Shown: in pieces, positions 31,440 to 41,862 of the stretch
Layout: each line of letters begins with the position of its first letter
How positions within the stretch are numbered: position 1 is the stretch's first letter
From: Dichetophora obliterata
Lineage: Eukaryota; Arthropoda; Insecta; Diptera; Sciomyzidae
Assembly: GCA_963920525.1 (NCBI GenBank)
Contig: OY986438.1
Coordinates: forward strand, 134,471,671 to 134,535,670
Length of the DNA: 64,000 nucleotides
Reading direction: 5' to 3'
Notes under the pieces: generated by a model
Database searches by the model: none
The model's input: the letters and a program-made list of their open reading frames with translations, nothing else
What the model was told of the DNA's origin: nothing
Position numbers and translations under genes: made by a program

Positions 31440-32416
31440 TATTAATAAATTGATTGACTTGCTCATCTTTAGTTATAAAACTCATTTTCTGTTTGTTTGT
31501 TTGTTTGGCCTTTATACAAATCTAAATGGCTCAACGGATTTCGCTGAAACTAGGTATACATGTTAAGTACATCCCAACTTAAAATGTTACATACTTAGTT
31601 TTTGCCACGCCCCCTCAAAAAATTTCTCAACTAACGGTAATTTTGTTATTATAATACTTTTTAGTATCGAATTTTTTGTGTATTTATTTTTAAAAAAATT
31701 TCTGTTATGTTGACATCAAAAACATTCCCATATATTCAAAATTGTAGAAATTTTTCTGTCCATTCATATTTTTCACTCAAATTTTTTTTGTTTAAAAGTT
31801 CAATAAAATCACTTTACAAAAGTAGGTTGAACTTAACGGTACCTTAAGTCAGTGTAATTATGTCAAAAAACAATTAAAAATTGCACATCTGGCTACCTTT
31901 CATATGACATAGCATTTATTTGCAAAAATTCTTCCAGCTAAGCGCAAAAATTATTTTACTGTTTTTGTCATCAAAACAACAAGGGTTTGATTTTTTTCGC
32001 GAAATTTATTTTTTCCAAAATGTTGTTTTTATATTTTTTACAAAACATTCAAGTCTCAAAAATAATTTATGTGAAAACATTACCCCAATATCTCTTTCCA
32101 ATCAAAAGTTATGGCTACAAATCTATTTTTTCATACCAGACTATTAATAAAACTGAGTTTTGTTTTAATATTATCTGCATAGTTTGAACGTCCCCATTTA
32201 TCTCTGAGAATGCAATTGTGTGTCTAGAGTAATTACGAACATTTTGGATTATATAAAATCTTCCTTATAGTTAGATAGATTACTATCTACTTAGTTTTTT
32301 GCCTCCCCACCCCCTCCTGTTAAATTTGTTTTGTTGTTATGTCTCTATTTTTTCTCACTATTGTGCCACCGTTCTCACTCAGTTCTTTATCAATGGTACT
32401 TTAAATGTTGTATATA
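31440..32416. other. Dispersed-repeat DNA, no gene
   Basis: GCTCAACGGATTTCGCTGAA, CTAGGTATACATG and TGCCACGCCCC near 31,530-31,615 resemble dispersed insect repeat text that often precedes a CTAG|T end; ACCGGGTATATCAGCTAG|T occurs at 34,361-34,379. Both could belong to one long Helitron-like repeat interrupted at 32.4-33.3 kb. Plus-strand ORFs at 31,920-32,187 are Phe/Ile-rich noise. Confidence 0.35.
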
Positions 32417-33275
32417 AAGGGTGGTTAAATTTTAAGGGCAGATGTTTATTTGAATAAAACACAAATTATTTAGGAAATTATTGTCTTTTTTTTATGATAT
32501 TATTGGTATGGTTCAACTATGTATAGAACAAAATATCGGCCAAATGGTCGCCGCGACCTCGGCGGCACACCTCCATCCGATGGTCCAAATTTTCGATGAC
32601 GCTGAGGCATAATTGAGGTTCTTTGCCGTTAATGTGCCGAATTATCTCATCATTTAGCTCTTCAATTCTGTCTTATCGACGTACACATTTTCTTTCAAAT
32701 AACCCCAAAGAAAGAACGGTGTCAAATCACATGATCTTGGCGGCCAATTGACATCGCCACCACGTGAGATAACACGGCCAAACAGTCACTCTTTATGGGT
32801 GCATTGGTTTTTCGACAAACACTCTTGGATTATCAAATTCGCCCAAATACGGCAATTCTGCTTATTGACGAACGGTTACTATCGTGTCATGTGCTGTAGC
32901 GAAGCTAAAATTCTGAGATTATCCAACGAAATAGCAACAAATTTTGTATCTTTTGTTTTAGCGGAGCTGTAACCGTCCAAATTAAAAATGTCATTTTTTC
33001 ATGTAATAATACACTTAGCCAACAGTTTTTTTCTAAATTCTAACTTTGAATGATAACAGCTCCGATAAAATAAAATATACAAAATTTTTTGATATTTCAT
33101 TGGAAAATTTGAAAATTTTAGCTCCGCTACAGCACATGACACGATAGTGGTTGATATATTGATAGAAAATTTGATACTTTTTCTAAAATACAAAATAATA
33201 TTTTTTATTTTATGGTGAGTAGCTTAGATTCTAGATCAATAATACTAAACACGTGCCAAAAAGTGAAACACCCTG
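32417..33275 (-). mobile_element. Mariner-like (DDxD) transposon remnant
   Basis: The left end TATAAAGGGTGGTTAAATTT and right end (reverse complement TACAGGGTGTTTCACTTTTT) are imperfect TIRs at TA sites. Between them the minus strand carries transposase relics, NKQNCRIWANL and NWPPRSCDLTPF followed by LWGYLKENVYVDKTELK, with stops. The WPPRSCDLTP block matches the DD41D element at 56.5 kb. It is heavily deleted and invaded by the MITE at 32,878. Confidence 0.65.
32878..33148. mobile_element. 271 bp palindromic MITE
   Basis: Arms of about 100 bp: ACTATCGTGTCATGTGCTGT at the left, inverted at the right, followed by AGCGRAGCTAAAATT. GGTT flanks both sides (32874-32877, 33149-33152), a possible 4 bp duplication. 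It interrupts the mariner-like relic. Confidence 0.75.
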
Positions 33276-33276
33276 T

Positions 33277-34400
33277 ATTTTGAAAATTTTACATTATAGG
33301 AGGAAACTGAGTACGGAGTTGGAACGAGTGTTGAAAGTACATATAGGAATGAAAATGGAATTACCGGATCCGAAATTTGTAGACTAGTATTATTTATCCA
33401 ATATTTATGTCTGAATATAAGGTACTGCTATTAACTGTATGTCGATATAATAGAACATATGCGCATCTGGTCAGTGCAATTATTTCATTAGTTTTGATCT
33501 GTGCGTTAAATTTACAGATAGATGGCGACACATTTGTAAGTACTGTGGGCACAAACTATACACCTTGCGGTGAATAGCCGAATGATGTCTACCAAAATTT
33601 TCTTAAAATTTAACCCCACACGTTTGGTATTACACACAGGTGGCGCTATTTTCTGAATATCTGATGTTCTTTTGTAGCTAGCAGATAAGTTTTGCAAAAT
33701 TTTTTGCGAAAATGCTATTGCTACCAAACTTTTAAAATGTCAAATTATGCAGACTGCCAGGTTTTTCAGTCGCAGCGGCGTCTTGCCGTCAATAACGCCT
33801 AAGTGTTGTCTACTTTTACACATGTGCTTTCAACACTTAAAAACATAGAATTGGATCAATTTAAATGTCCAGCTCACTTGCTGGATTATTTGTTGTTTTT
33901 GCTTTGCTTGCAAATGCGATAATATCCTGATCTCCCATGAAAAAAACTTAGCTAATATAAATTTTAGTACAATCATTTTTAGTACAACGAATTTTTCATA
34001 AAACATTGATAGCTAATAATGAGAAAAAAATTATATGAAAATCAAAGTTTTTACTCTTAATGCCAATATCTCCGTTAATTTCATTAAAGTTCATTAATCC
34101 AATATTTCATTAAAATTTTTGTTGTTAAAAAGTTCAATATATTTTTTAATATAAATCTTTGTTTAGACTTTAAAATGTCCATATCTCAAGGACGCATTGA
34201 GTCCCACCATAATTTCTATATTGTTGAAAAGGTAATTTTGCAAAACTTTTTTGGATTAAAGTTTGTGCAATTACCTTTCTAACGGTAGCTTAAAAATAAA
34301 ATTCTACATGTTTTTCATTATTCCAGAATTTAACATTTCGAGTCGAGAAGTTACGTTAAATACCGGGTATATCAGCTAGTAATTAATATAATCTTGTGGA
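33277..34400. other. Interval without gene
   Basis: AT-rich, no convincing ORF. Ends in a candidate Helitron-like terminus ACCGGGTATATCAGCTAG|T near 34,379. Confidence 0.35.
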
Positions 34401-34401
34401 G

Positions 34402-34590
34402 TTTTCGTTTCTCGAAAAAATGTTGCATTTATTCTGTCTGCCCTCTTTCTGCCTTCTTTGAGAATTCGGAATTTTTTCCACTTTTGAGGTCAACATTTTC
34501 GAGAAAAGAACACGATTCAATTTAAGAGGTCACTATTTTTTTTTCAAGAGGGCAGAAAAATTGTAGCATTTTTTCGAGAAACGAAAAGGC
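34402..34590. mobile_element. ~190 bp MITE
   Basis: TTTTCGTTTCTCGAAAAAAT at the left is inverted at the right (ATTTTTTCGAGAAACGAAAA), with TGCCCTC/GAGGGCA next inside. Non-coding. Confidence 0.65.
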
Positions 34591-34705
34591 CGTTAGTTTA
34601 GAGCAATGTTTTAAAACGTCGACGCCACCTGGTATTAGCAAAAAAGCGATTAACCAAGAGGAGGATGGTAAAGTTCTAAAGCTCTAAGCTAAAAGTCACG
34701 CCGCA

Positions 34706-35586
34706 CAGTGCGTTGTCCCATCGATAAAAATCCAAATTTTTTATGACTATACACCTAACAATATTAGTATCAATCGACAGGTAGTTGCATAGATAAGGCA
34801 AAAACAAAATATTTAATGGAAAAACTTAGTTTTGGCTACGCTGTGACACTTCAAAGTTGAGATATTTTTTAAAAAAAATCATGTTTTATTCAATGCGTAT
34901 TGGGTTTTCTTAAACAAGTAATTGTTAAAAACTTGTGTTTTGATTAAACTGAGCTAAGTAAATTTTTTTATTATAAAAAAATATTTGAGTAAATAAATGG
35001 AATTAAGAAATCTTAGAGAATATTAAATTTGATATATATTTTAGTGATTTTAATATATGATATTATCAAATGAAAAATTTTAGAAATTGACAAATTTCGA
35101 TGAAAAAAAAGTCCTATAAAATTAAGTGCCATTTTTTTTAATCTACTAGAATAGATTCTATATAACCAGGAACTGAAAATAACTTTTCCTACTTCGTCCT
35201 ACAAATAAAATTTGTTTTCTTATTTTTAAAAGGCTTAAAAATAAAAATTTACAAACAAAATCAAGTGAAAAGTAATATAGGTCCTAGGGAGGTACTCCTA
35301 GGAACTAACCGATTGTGACCATTTTTAGTACACATCTATTACTTTATTTGGCTAACCCTTCAACGAATTTTTGTGAAGACCGGCCAATCTTTGTGTGTAC
35401 CTCCCATACAAAATCAATTAAAAAATTAATATAGGTCGAAGGGAGATACACCCTTGAGTAACCGATTTCGACCATTTTTGAAAAATATTTCTTAATTGGC
35501 TTAAACTTATTAACCATACAAAATTGTATTATCATAGGAGTACTCCTTCTATTATTGTGCAATTTTTGTATGGGAACAACGCACTG
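34706..35586. mobile_element. CAGTGCGTTGT-ended repeat element, copy 1
   Basis: CAGTGCGTTGTCCCATCGAT at the left is matched by the right end (reverse complement CAGTGCGTTGTTCCCATACA). A second copy lies at 46,246-47,195. The interior shares AATATTAGTATCAATCGACA and GTGACACTTCAAAGTTGAGA, then ~170 bp units with ACCGATTTCGACCATTTT and CTCCTAGGA. No TSD or transposase identified. Confidence 0.65.
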
Positions 35587-35599
35587 ATGGGAACAACCA

Positions 35600-36175
35600 A
35601 GTGATGCGATTGGTACAAGTTAGACGGTAAATATTATTTTGTGAATTTTTTTTTGTAGTTTTTGATGTTTAAGGCATAGAAAAGTAAAACAAAAGGATTT
35701 TCCGAAAGTTTGGACTAGTGGGCGTGGCAGCTGCCATACAACTTAAATACATTTTGCGCTATATCTTAGAAATGAGATAAACTACGATAACAAAATCAAA
35801 TACAGACTTCTACTATGTGATTTCCAAAAAGTGTTAAAAATTTCGGTTCGATTGGACAAGTGGGCGTGGCAGCTGACATATACTTAAATACACTTGGCGC
35901 CTTATCTTAGAAATAAGATAAACTACGATAAAGAAATCAAATACAGACTTCTACTATGTGATTTCGAAAAAGTTTTGAAAATTTCTGCGTGATTGGACAA
36001 GTGGACGTGGCAACTGCCATACAACTTAAACACATTTTAGGCTATATCTTGAAATGTACGTTAACAGCAAAACTAATAGAATTATCGGTGGATAACTGAT
36101 ATACGATCTTTAAATTGCTTGCTTAATTTCGGCGGGATTAAACAAGTAGGCGTAGCACCTCCCATACATGTGATA
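35600..36175 (+). repeat. DINE-like ~142 bp tandem repeats directly upstream of the lipoyl synthase ORF
   Basis: Four units with GGGCGTGGCAGCTGCCATAC or close variants near 35,720, 35,862, 36,003 and 36,145, each followed by ATATCTTAGAAATGAGATAA and ACTTCTACTATGTGATTTC. The array ends only ~70 bp before the ORF's ATG, leaving little room for an ordinary promoter. Confidence 0.7.
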
Positions 36176-36246
36176 TTTCATTTTTTAATTTTTGATAATT
36201 GCACAACAAAGGCAAAATCCGTTTTGAAAATATTGTTAATTTTAAA

Positions 36247-37344
36247 ATGTTGCGGCAATGTGTTCAAAAATCACCTGTTCGTGTGCACACTGCAGCGAAG
36301 AGACAGCACAGTTTACGGAGTTCATCGAATGTCGCTGCTGCAGCTGGACATGAAAAAATTGACGAGATTCGTGAACGTCTGGAAAAAGGTCCCAACTTTC
36401 AAGATTTTATTCAAAATCCCGAGTATTCCAAAGATAAGTGGAATACTTATGATGGGAAAAATTTTGCGAAAATTAAGAATCAGTTGCGAGAGTTAAAACT
36501 CTCAACCGTTTGCGAGGAGGCGCGCTGTCCAAATATTGGTGAATGCTGGGATGGCGGTGAGCATGGCACACAAACTGCAGCAATTATGCTTATGGGTGAC
36601 ACTTGCACACGCGGTTGTGGCTTTTGCTCGGTGAAGATAGCACGGAATCCGCCAGCTTTGGATACGGAAGAACCTGTGAGTACTGCAAAAGCAATTGCCT
36701 CTTGGGGACTTGATTATATCGTGTTGACTTCAGTAGATCGTGATGATTTGGCCGATGGTGGTGCTGCACACATTGCAGAAACTGTTAAGGAAATTAAGAA
36801 AAGGAACCCCAACATTTTCGTAGAATGTCTTGTACCCGATTTTCGTGGAAATGTTGACTGTGTCGAAATGATTGCTCGTTCCGGTTTGGATGTTTATGCG
36901 CACAATATTGAAACAGTTGAAAAATTAACTCCTTTTGTGCGTGACAGACGCGCTCACTATCGTCAAACCCTTAAAGTTCTTGAACAGGCAAAAGCATATA
37001 ACCCGAAGCTGGTCACAAAGAGTTCCATTATGTTGGGTCTAGGCGAAACCGATTCAGAGGTTGAGCAAACGATGCAAGACTTACGCGCTGCTGGTGTGGA
37101 GTGTCTCACTTTAGGACAATACATGCAACCCACCAAAAAGCATTTAAAAGTTATTGAATATGTGACACCAGAAAAATTCAAACATTGGGAATGGCGTGGC
37201 AATAAATTGGGTTTCTTATATACTGCAAGTGGTCCATTAGTGCGTAGTTCTTACAAGGCGGGTGAATTTTTCATTACCAGCATTCTTAAGAATCGACAAT
37301 CTCACGGTGTGAAGCAGTCAAATGTAAGGCCGGAACAAATTTAA
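36247..37344 (+). CDS. Las: Lipoyl synthase, mitochondrial (possible retrocopy)
   Basis: 365 residues from ATG 36,247 (context TAAAATG); the frame is open a little further upstream but without an ATG. Lipoyl synthase is a radical-SAM enzyme inserting two sulfurs into octanoyl groups on lipoyl-dependent mitochondrial enzymes. Seen: basic N-terminus fitting a mitochondrial targeting peptide; auxiliary-cluster cysteines C89, C94, C100 ([12 protein letters not shown]); radical-SAM cluster C120, C124, C127 (CTRGCGFC); [25 protein letters not shown]-terminal RSSYKAG (333-339). Odd: the ORF is intronless. DGK(71) runs straight into NFAKIK, omitting the ~25 residues containing RLPPWLK...IPxGK normally present. 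Unusual residues stand at conserved sites ([19 protein letters not shown]). An A13 tract follows the 3' UTR. It may be a true gene or a retrocopy under relaxed constraint; comparison with family sequences is from memory. Confidence 0.9.
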   Translation: MLRQCVQKSPVRVHTAAKRQHSLRSSSNVAAAAGHEKIDEIRERLEKGPNFQDFIQNPEYSKDKWNTYDGKNFAKIKNQLRELKLSTVCEEARCPNIGECWDGGEHGTQTAAIMLMGDTCTRGCGFCSVKIARNPPALDTEEPVSTAKAIASWGLDYIVLTSVDRDDLADGGAAHIAETVKEIKKRNPNIFVECLVPDFRGNVDCVEMIARSGLDVYAHNIETVEKLTPFVRDRRAHYRQTLKVLEQAKAYNPKLVTKSSIMLGLGETDSEVEQTMQDLRAAGVECLTLGQYMQPTKKHLKVIEYVTPEKFKHWEWRGNKLGFLYTASGPLVRSSYKAGEFFITSILKNRQSHGVKQSNVRPEQI

Positions 37345-37449
37345 AAATAATATAGCCCGATTAAGTTTAAGCTTATAATCTCAAAAGCGCAAGTTTTAAT
37401 GTAAAATTGTTTATATGTTATTAGAAAAGGTTGAAATATACTTGAATGT

Positions 37450-37465
37450 AATAAAAAAAAAAAAA
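37450..37465 (+). terminator. AATAAA signal merging into an A13 tract
   Basis: AATAAA at 37,450-37,455 runs into 13 A's about 105 nt after the lipoyl synthase stop. This can be a poly(A) signal in an A-rich context or the fossil poly(A) tail of a retrotransposed mRNA. The Tc1-like end follows 5 nt later. Confidence 0.5.
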
Positions 37466-37469
37466 TATA

Positions 37470-38400
37470 CAGTAGGTGGAAAAAATATGTTGTCAAAAAA
37501 TTTTTTTTAAATATCTTCGAAAATAATTTTTTTGTCGTGTTTTACTAAGGTTTTCATATTTTTAAATTAAAATTTGTGCTTGAATGCCTAAAACTAAAAC
37601 AAAATTTAAAACAAAAACAAACTTAATTCCAGTTTTGAAAAATAAACAACACGATATCATAGATAACAATGTTGCAAAAATAAGTTGTCAATAATTTAAT
37701 ATCCGCAATGTCCGAAGTTGTTGGCAGCCATTTTGTCAAGTGTTTGTGTAATTGAGATAACAAGCTTTAAGGATTGATCCTTTCAAAAATTTGTCCAATT
37801 TCGAGAAATGCACTCTCTCAAATACACCAAGTTTTGAGGTTTTTCCTGTGTAATGCGTATGTTCAAGTCCGCCGAACTTTGCGCCGACCATGCTTGTTGC
37901 TTTCGCGTAATCGATTACGTATTGTATATACCGAATGGGCTTGTTTGCCCTCATTAAGAAGTTGCGCCCGAATTTTTTGCGCTGATTTGAGTGGATAGCT
38001 GCAGAAATTGCCAAAGTTCGTTTATTTACCTTTTCAGTGGTGATTTTGTGACGACCAGACATTGCATTTCTGCAGACTCGGTGTTCCTTTTTATATTTTG
38101 AAATTATTTTCCATATTGCGGTTTGACTTTTATTAAATAATTCTGCTTTATATCTCTGCGTATGGCCGCCTTTATGTAAATTAATTATGACAGAACGCTT
38201 CTCATCCTTCAACTGCCAAAATTTTTGCATATTTTAAGCAGTTATTAGCAAAACCAAGAAACCTTTATTTTTTGTGACAAACTCACCAATCAAACTTAAA
38301 AATAGATGATGTTGATTAACTTACGCTTTTAAAATAACCGTATAACTTTATTTTAATTTTTAATATTTAAATCAAGAAAACTCGTATCAGACAACTTATT
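37470..38400 (-). mobile_element. Tc1-like transposon remnant
   Basis: The left end CAGTAGGTGGAAAAAATATG is preceded by TA. A right counterpart is only weakly visible near 38,385-38,405 (GACAACTTATTTTGTC, matching AATATGTTGTC on the left when reversed). Contains a broken transposase on the minus strand. It directly abuts the A-tract of the lipoyl synthase copy. Confidence 0.55.
37736..38230 (-). pseudogene. Tc1-like transposase, N-terminal part
   Basis: 164 codons. Residues ~10-60 (EKRSVIINLHKGGHTQRYKA, ELFNKSQTAIWKIISKYKKE) form the first helix-turn-helix of a Tc1 transposase, followed by SGRHKITTEKVNKRTL, the GRPR-type hinge and start of the second helix-turn-helix. From about residue 85 the sequence departs from the family (NFLMRANKPIRYIQYVIDYA), indicating frameshift or deletion. 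No catalytic DDE residue is present. Inactive. Confidence 0.7.
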
Positions 38401-38431
38401 TTGTCAATATCACAACCACGACTATATTTAC

Positions 38432-39210
38432 ACAGTGGAGTGTCTATTCCCTCCAGGAAATGTGAGCATTCCCGGATGTTACCAGGAAACATTCCATGGA
38501 ATGTAGGAAGCATTCCCCTTTGTTGGACACTCCATTGCTTTCTTTACATAGCATGTCATTACAGGGAAACATTCCTCCCCGCTGTGTTAAAAAGTCATGT
38601 GGAACCATTCCTCTCCACTGTCCTCAAAAGTGAATTGGAAGCAGTCCTCTCCCCTGTTTTAAGAATTAATGTGGAAACATTTCTCTCCCTTGTTATGAAA
38701 ATGGATTCGGCCAGGATTCGGCCAGGATTCGAACCCGGGACCCCTGAGCGACAGTCGAGCGCGCTACCACTAGACAGAGTATCGAATTCTACAATAAGCG
38801 GCTAGAAAACAATGATATTAATATTTTCTATTGTCATGGCTTGACAATAAATAAAAGTTTCCAAATGCATCCTTAAAGAAGCATTTGGAAAGAATATAAA
38901 TACAAAACTTCCCTTAAGCTTCCAAAAGATACGGTGGGGAATGTTTCTTTATCACTTTTAGATGGAAGCCTTCCGATTTTTCCTGGAGGGAAGTGAGTGA
39001 AATTCGAGTTATGGAGATGTCTTTGCATGAATGTTTTCCTAATACAAATGAGATTTCGGTTCGAGTTGAAGAAAAATTCGAGTTAGGGAATTTCGACTTA
39101 TAGATATCAAAATATAAGGAAAATGTCTTGAGAAAGCAAAAAGCACAAAAACTACTTTGAGTTATGGAGAATTTCGAGTTGCGGAAGTTCGAATTAGGAA
39201 AGTTTCACTG
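38432..39210. mobile_element. Pogo/Tigger-like remnant
   Basis: The right end reads TTCGAATTAGGAAAGTTTCACTG then TA. Its reverse complement CAGTGAAACTTTCCTAATTC with repeated TTCGAGTTATGGA motifs resembles pogo/Tigger ends. The left end is weakly matched by CAGTGGAGTGTCTATTCC at 38,432. An inner inverted pair TTCCCTCCAGGAAA (38,448 and, inverted, 38,975) may mark another element, with tandem GGAAACATTCC-type repeats at 38,460-38,690. Low certainty on extents. Confidence 0.4.
38696..38800 (-). mobile_element. SINE family S1 head, truncated
   Basis: The minus strand has box A CTGTCTAGTGG and box B GGTTCGAATCC with TAGCGCGCTCGACTGTCGCT and CAGGGGTCCCGG between, nearly identical to the S1 head at 29.3 kb. 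Past box B the segment GAATCCTGGCC is repeated and no S1 body is visible, so it is a truncated copy rather than a tRNA gene. Confidence 0.65.
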
Positions 39211-39229
39211 TATATGAAACCAGTTAAGT

Positions 39230-39573
39230 TTCTAATAATTCCACAAAAATTAATTTAATTAATTCAAATTATGAACATATGCTAGAAATTCACTTTGGGT
39301 TTGAAATTTAGCAAAATCGTATATTCCAATCTCCCATACAAAGCGACGTCATTAAAGTAGCATTACTTTTATAAATTCCATCAAAAAGTGTGTCATAACA
39401 GCATATTAAACACATAATCTTTCATATCTTCAACGGGTTCTGCATTTGAGTTTTGGCAAAATTGACTCATCCCCTAAACGAAGTGACGTCATCAAACTTT
39501 AAAAACATGCAAAACTTAATTTACTGTAGGAGGTATTTTAACATCGACCCAGTCGAAGATATTTCCTTACTAG
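39230..39573 (+). mobile_element. Helitron-like (DINE-type) repeat, 3' end
   Basis: Internal repeats with CTCCCATACAAAGCGACGTC and CGAAGTGACGTCATCAAACT lead to GGAGGTATTTTAACATCGAC, CCAGTCGAAGATATTTCC and CTAG|T at 39,573. The arms ATCGAC/GTCGAA can pair ~15 nt before the end. Same ending as at 497 and 29,686; the internal part also matches 55,870-56,360 on the minus strand. Confidence 0.55.
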
Positions 39574-41663
39574 TTTATTGACGTCTTTCAAACTTATCTT
39601 TCCTTCAACTTCTGCTACTACTGCCAGCAACTTCAGTGTGCGTGTCTCTTTTTTATGTTAGATTTTTCCTTTAATCGCACTCTTGATAGCTGAATCAGTT
39701 CCAAAGGATTAAAAATATATCAATGAGTTTCTTTTTTTGCTTTGTTATTTTTTGACATATCCGAGAGTGATAGAAATCAGATAAAAATATATTGATATTT
39801 TTCACATTTAACCTTTCGCCTGAATCAACATCAGAAATGACGTACTTTTTAATCCCAGAGCTATCTAAAAATAACTTTGTTATGTGCACCTTTTCTTATT
39901 AAGTTAATAAAATATTTCTGTTGAAATACATAATTAACTCATAAATTTATAAAGTCAAGAAAACTAAGTTATTAACTCAAGGCTTGTAAACTTTTTCAAT
40001 ATCTCAAATGAAGGATATTTTTTAATGAAGGGATTCCTTTAATACTTAAAGTTGAAGGTACAAAAAAAAAATTCAACTGTATGCGTGATCTGCAAAGCAG
40101 CAATTACAGAGAAGCTCTCTCTTTTTCTGTCTCTTTCTGTTGTTCTGAATAGTTTAGTTGAGAGTGTCAAAAATTGCGTATACTGTAGATAAGCAAAGGA
40201 CCAGCTTTAATGTTCAATCAAAATTACCTTTTATGCTCCTGTCGTAAGCTTCCATAAATAATCTCATTATCTACGTGCTTAGCTTTTGTAAGCGGTGATG
40301 CTGGTGGTGATGGTGGTGGTGGTAACCACTAACTAAATAAAAAGTTTTTTGCTTCAAACGCATAAAAAGATGTACAATCGTGATTTACGTTTGACTGTCA
40401 GTAACAACATCTTGTCTCTAAGGAGATATAGTCTAAAATGTGGGCACATAATTTTTATCATCATCATCATCATCATAGTCAGCAGCATGCTGTTAATAAT
40501 GACGTTAAAATAAGTCACATTGTAAGGTTCTGAATATTAATATTTTAAAACAGACAAAAATCCTGCCATGTCTTTTCTATGCAGACTTTTTGTCGTCCAC
40601 GTTTTTGCTGTTACGGTTTTTTTGCGCCAAGCCTGCAGTTTTTTGTTTTGTTGCTAGCGTTTTATTGTCGTGTTGGTGTTTTTTGTAGAATAGTTTTAAG
40701 GACATATTTATTATTGCATACTTTTAAGTAGAGAGCGTTTCCGTAACGCTTGTTTGTTTGTTTGTTTGTTTGTTTTTGTGTCTGATTTTGACACACTCTC
40801 AAAAAGTTTTTTATATTGCCACTTTTCATTTCCCCTGCGAGAGTAAGGCGTTATATTTTGTTGCTGTTTTTGATATATAAATGGTTTTGCCTCGACACGC
40901 ATTTCACGCTTATCGCGTGTTTGTTGCCAACAAATAGACCAAAGGACATTCGACATTTTGGCGGTTTTATGTATTTCCCCCCTCCCCATTTCACGCTGCT
41001 GTCAACAGCAAATTGTTTTGTGTGGTCAACACTTTATTGTTTCTGGTGGTTTTTTAGTTGTTTATTATTATATTGTTAAACCAGGTTTTTGCAGTGTCAG
41101 AATATTTCCTGTTAATTGAGTTTGTTGTTCACTTTCGTGTTTATGGGTTTTTACTGTTCTTTGGCAGCTGTTTAGTTTGTAAATTAGCCAACTTCGTTTG
41201 ACAGTTCCAAGAGTGATGTCTTAACTTTCTGAACGCTGTTGCAGTTGTTTTTTTCAATTTTTGTCGAGTTTTTTTACTCTTTAGTAGCTTTGTTTTTTTT
41301 GGTTTCAATATTTAATCTGCTTGTTTGTTTTAACACTTTCTTGACTCTTTGATCTTTTGTGTTGTTTTTCTTGTAAGGAAGGCAGACAGGCAGCCAGGTA
41401 GTGTAAGGAAGTGATGAAACATCCTTCAAGCATCAGTTGCGTGCTTCACTGCATGTATTCGAAGGCAAAAACAGAATCAGCAACATGCAATTGTAACAAC
41501 AAGTTGCAAGGAAAAACACAATTTTCAAGGATATCGTGACTCAATCTGGCATTGAGCTATGAATGTGCATGATTGTCTAATGGTTATTTTTTTCTTAAAT
41601 CATTTCAACTTCAAGTATTATTGTTACACAGATGCTTTTTTAAAGCAGAGTTTTTTCGAAAAT
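39574..41663. other. Mostly unique DNA, no gene recognised
   Basis: Includes short microsatellites: (GGT)n near 40,300, (ATC)n at 40,459, (GTTT)n near 40,750. No transposon ends were found from about 40,080 to 41,660. ORFs at 40,711-41,079 lack domains. Likely intronic host DNA. Confidence 0.45.
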
Positions 41664-41862
41664 GTAGATATCGCAAACCGGAGGTGAACCTTTACGGGGT
41701 AACATGTCTGACTGTCTCAACCTGGCGAAGCTAGCATAATCCTTGCGAAATTACCTCAAGTCGACTAAAACCTCCACGTGGTGTTTCTTTGGCAACGTCA
41801 AAACTGACAACCGTCAGTTTGGCGGCTAATCTGAGCGGCGGGCCACCTAGGCTTAAAACAGG

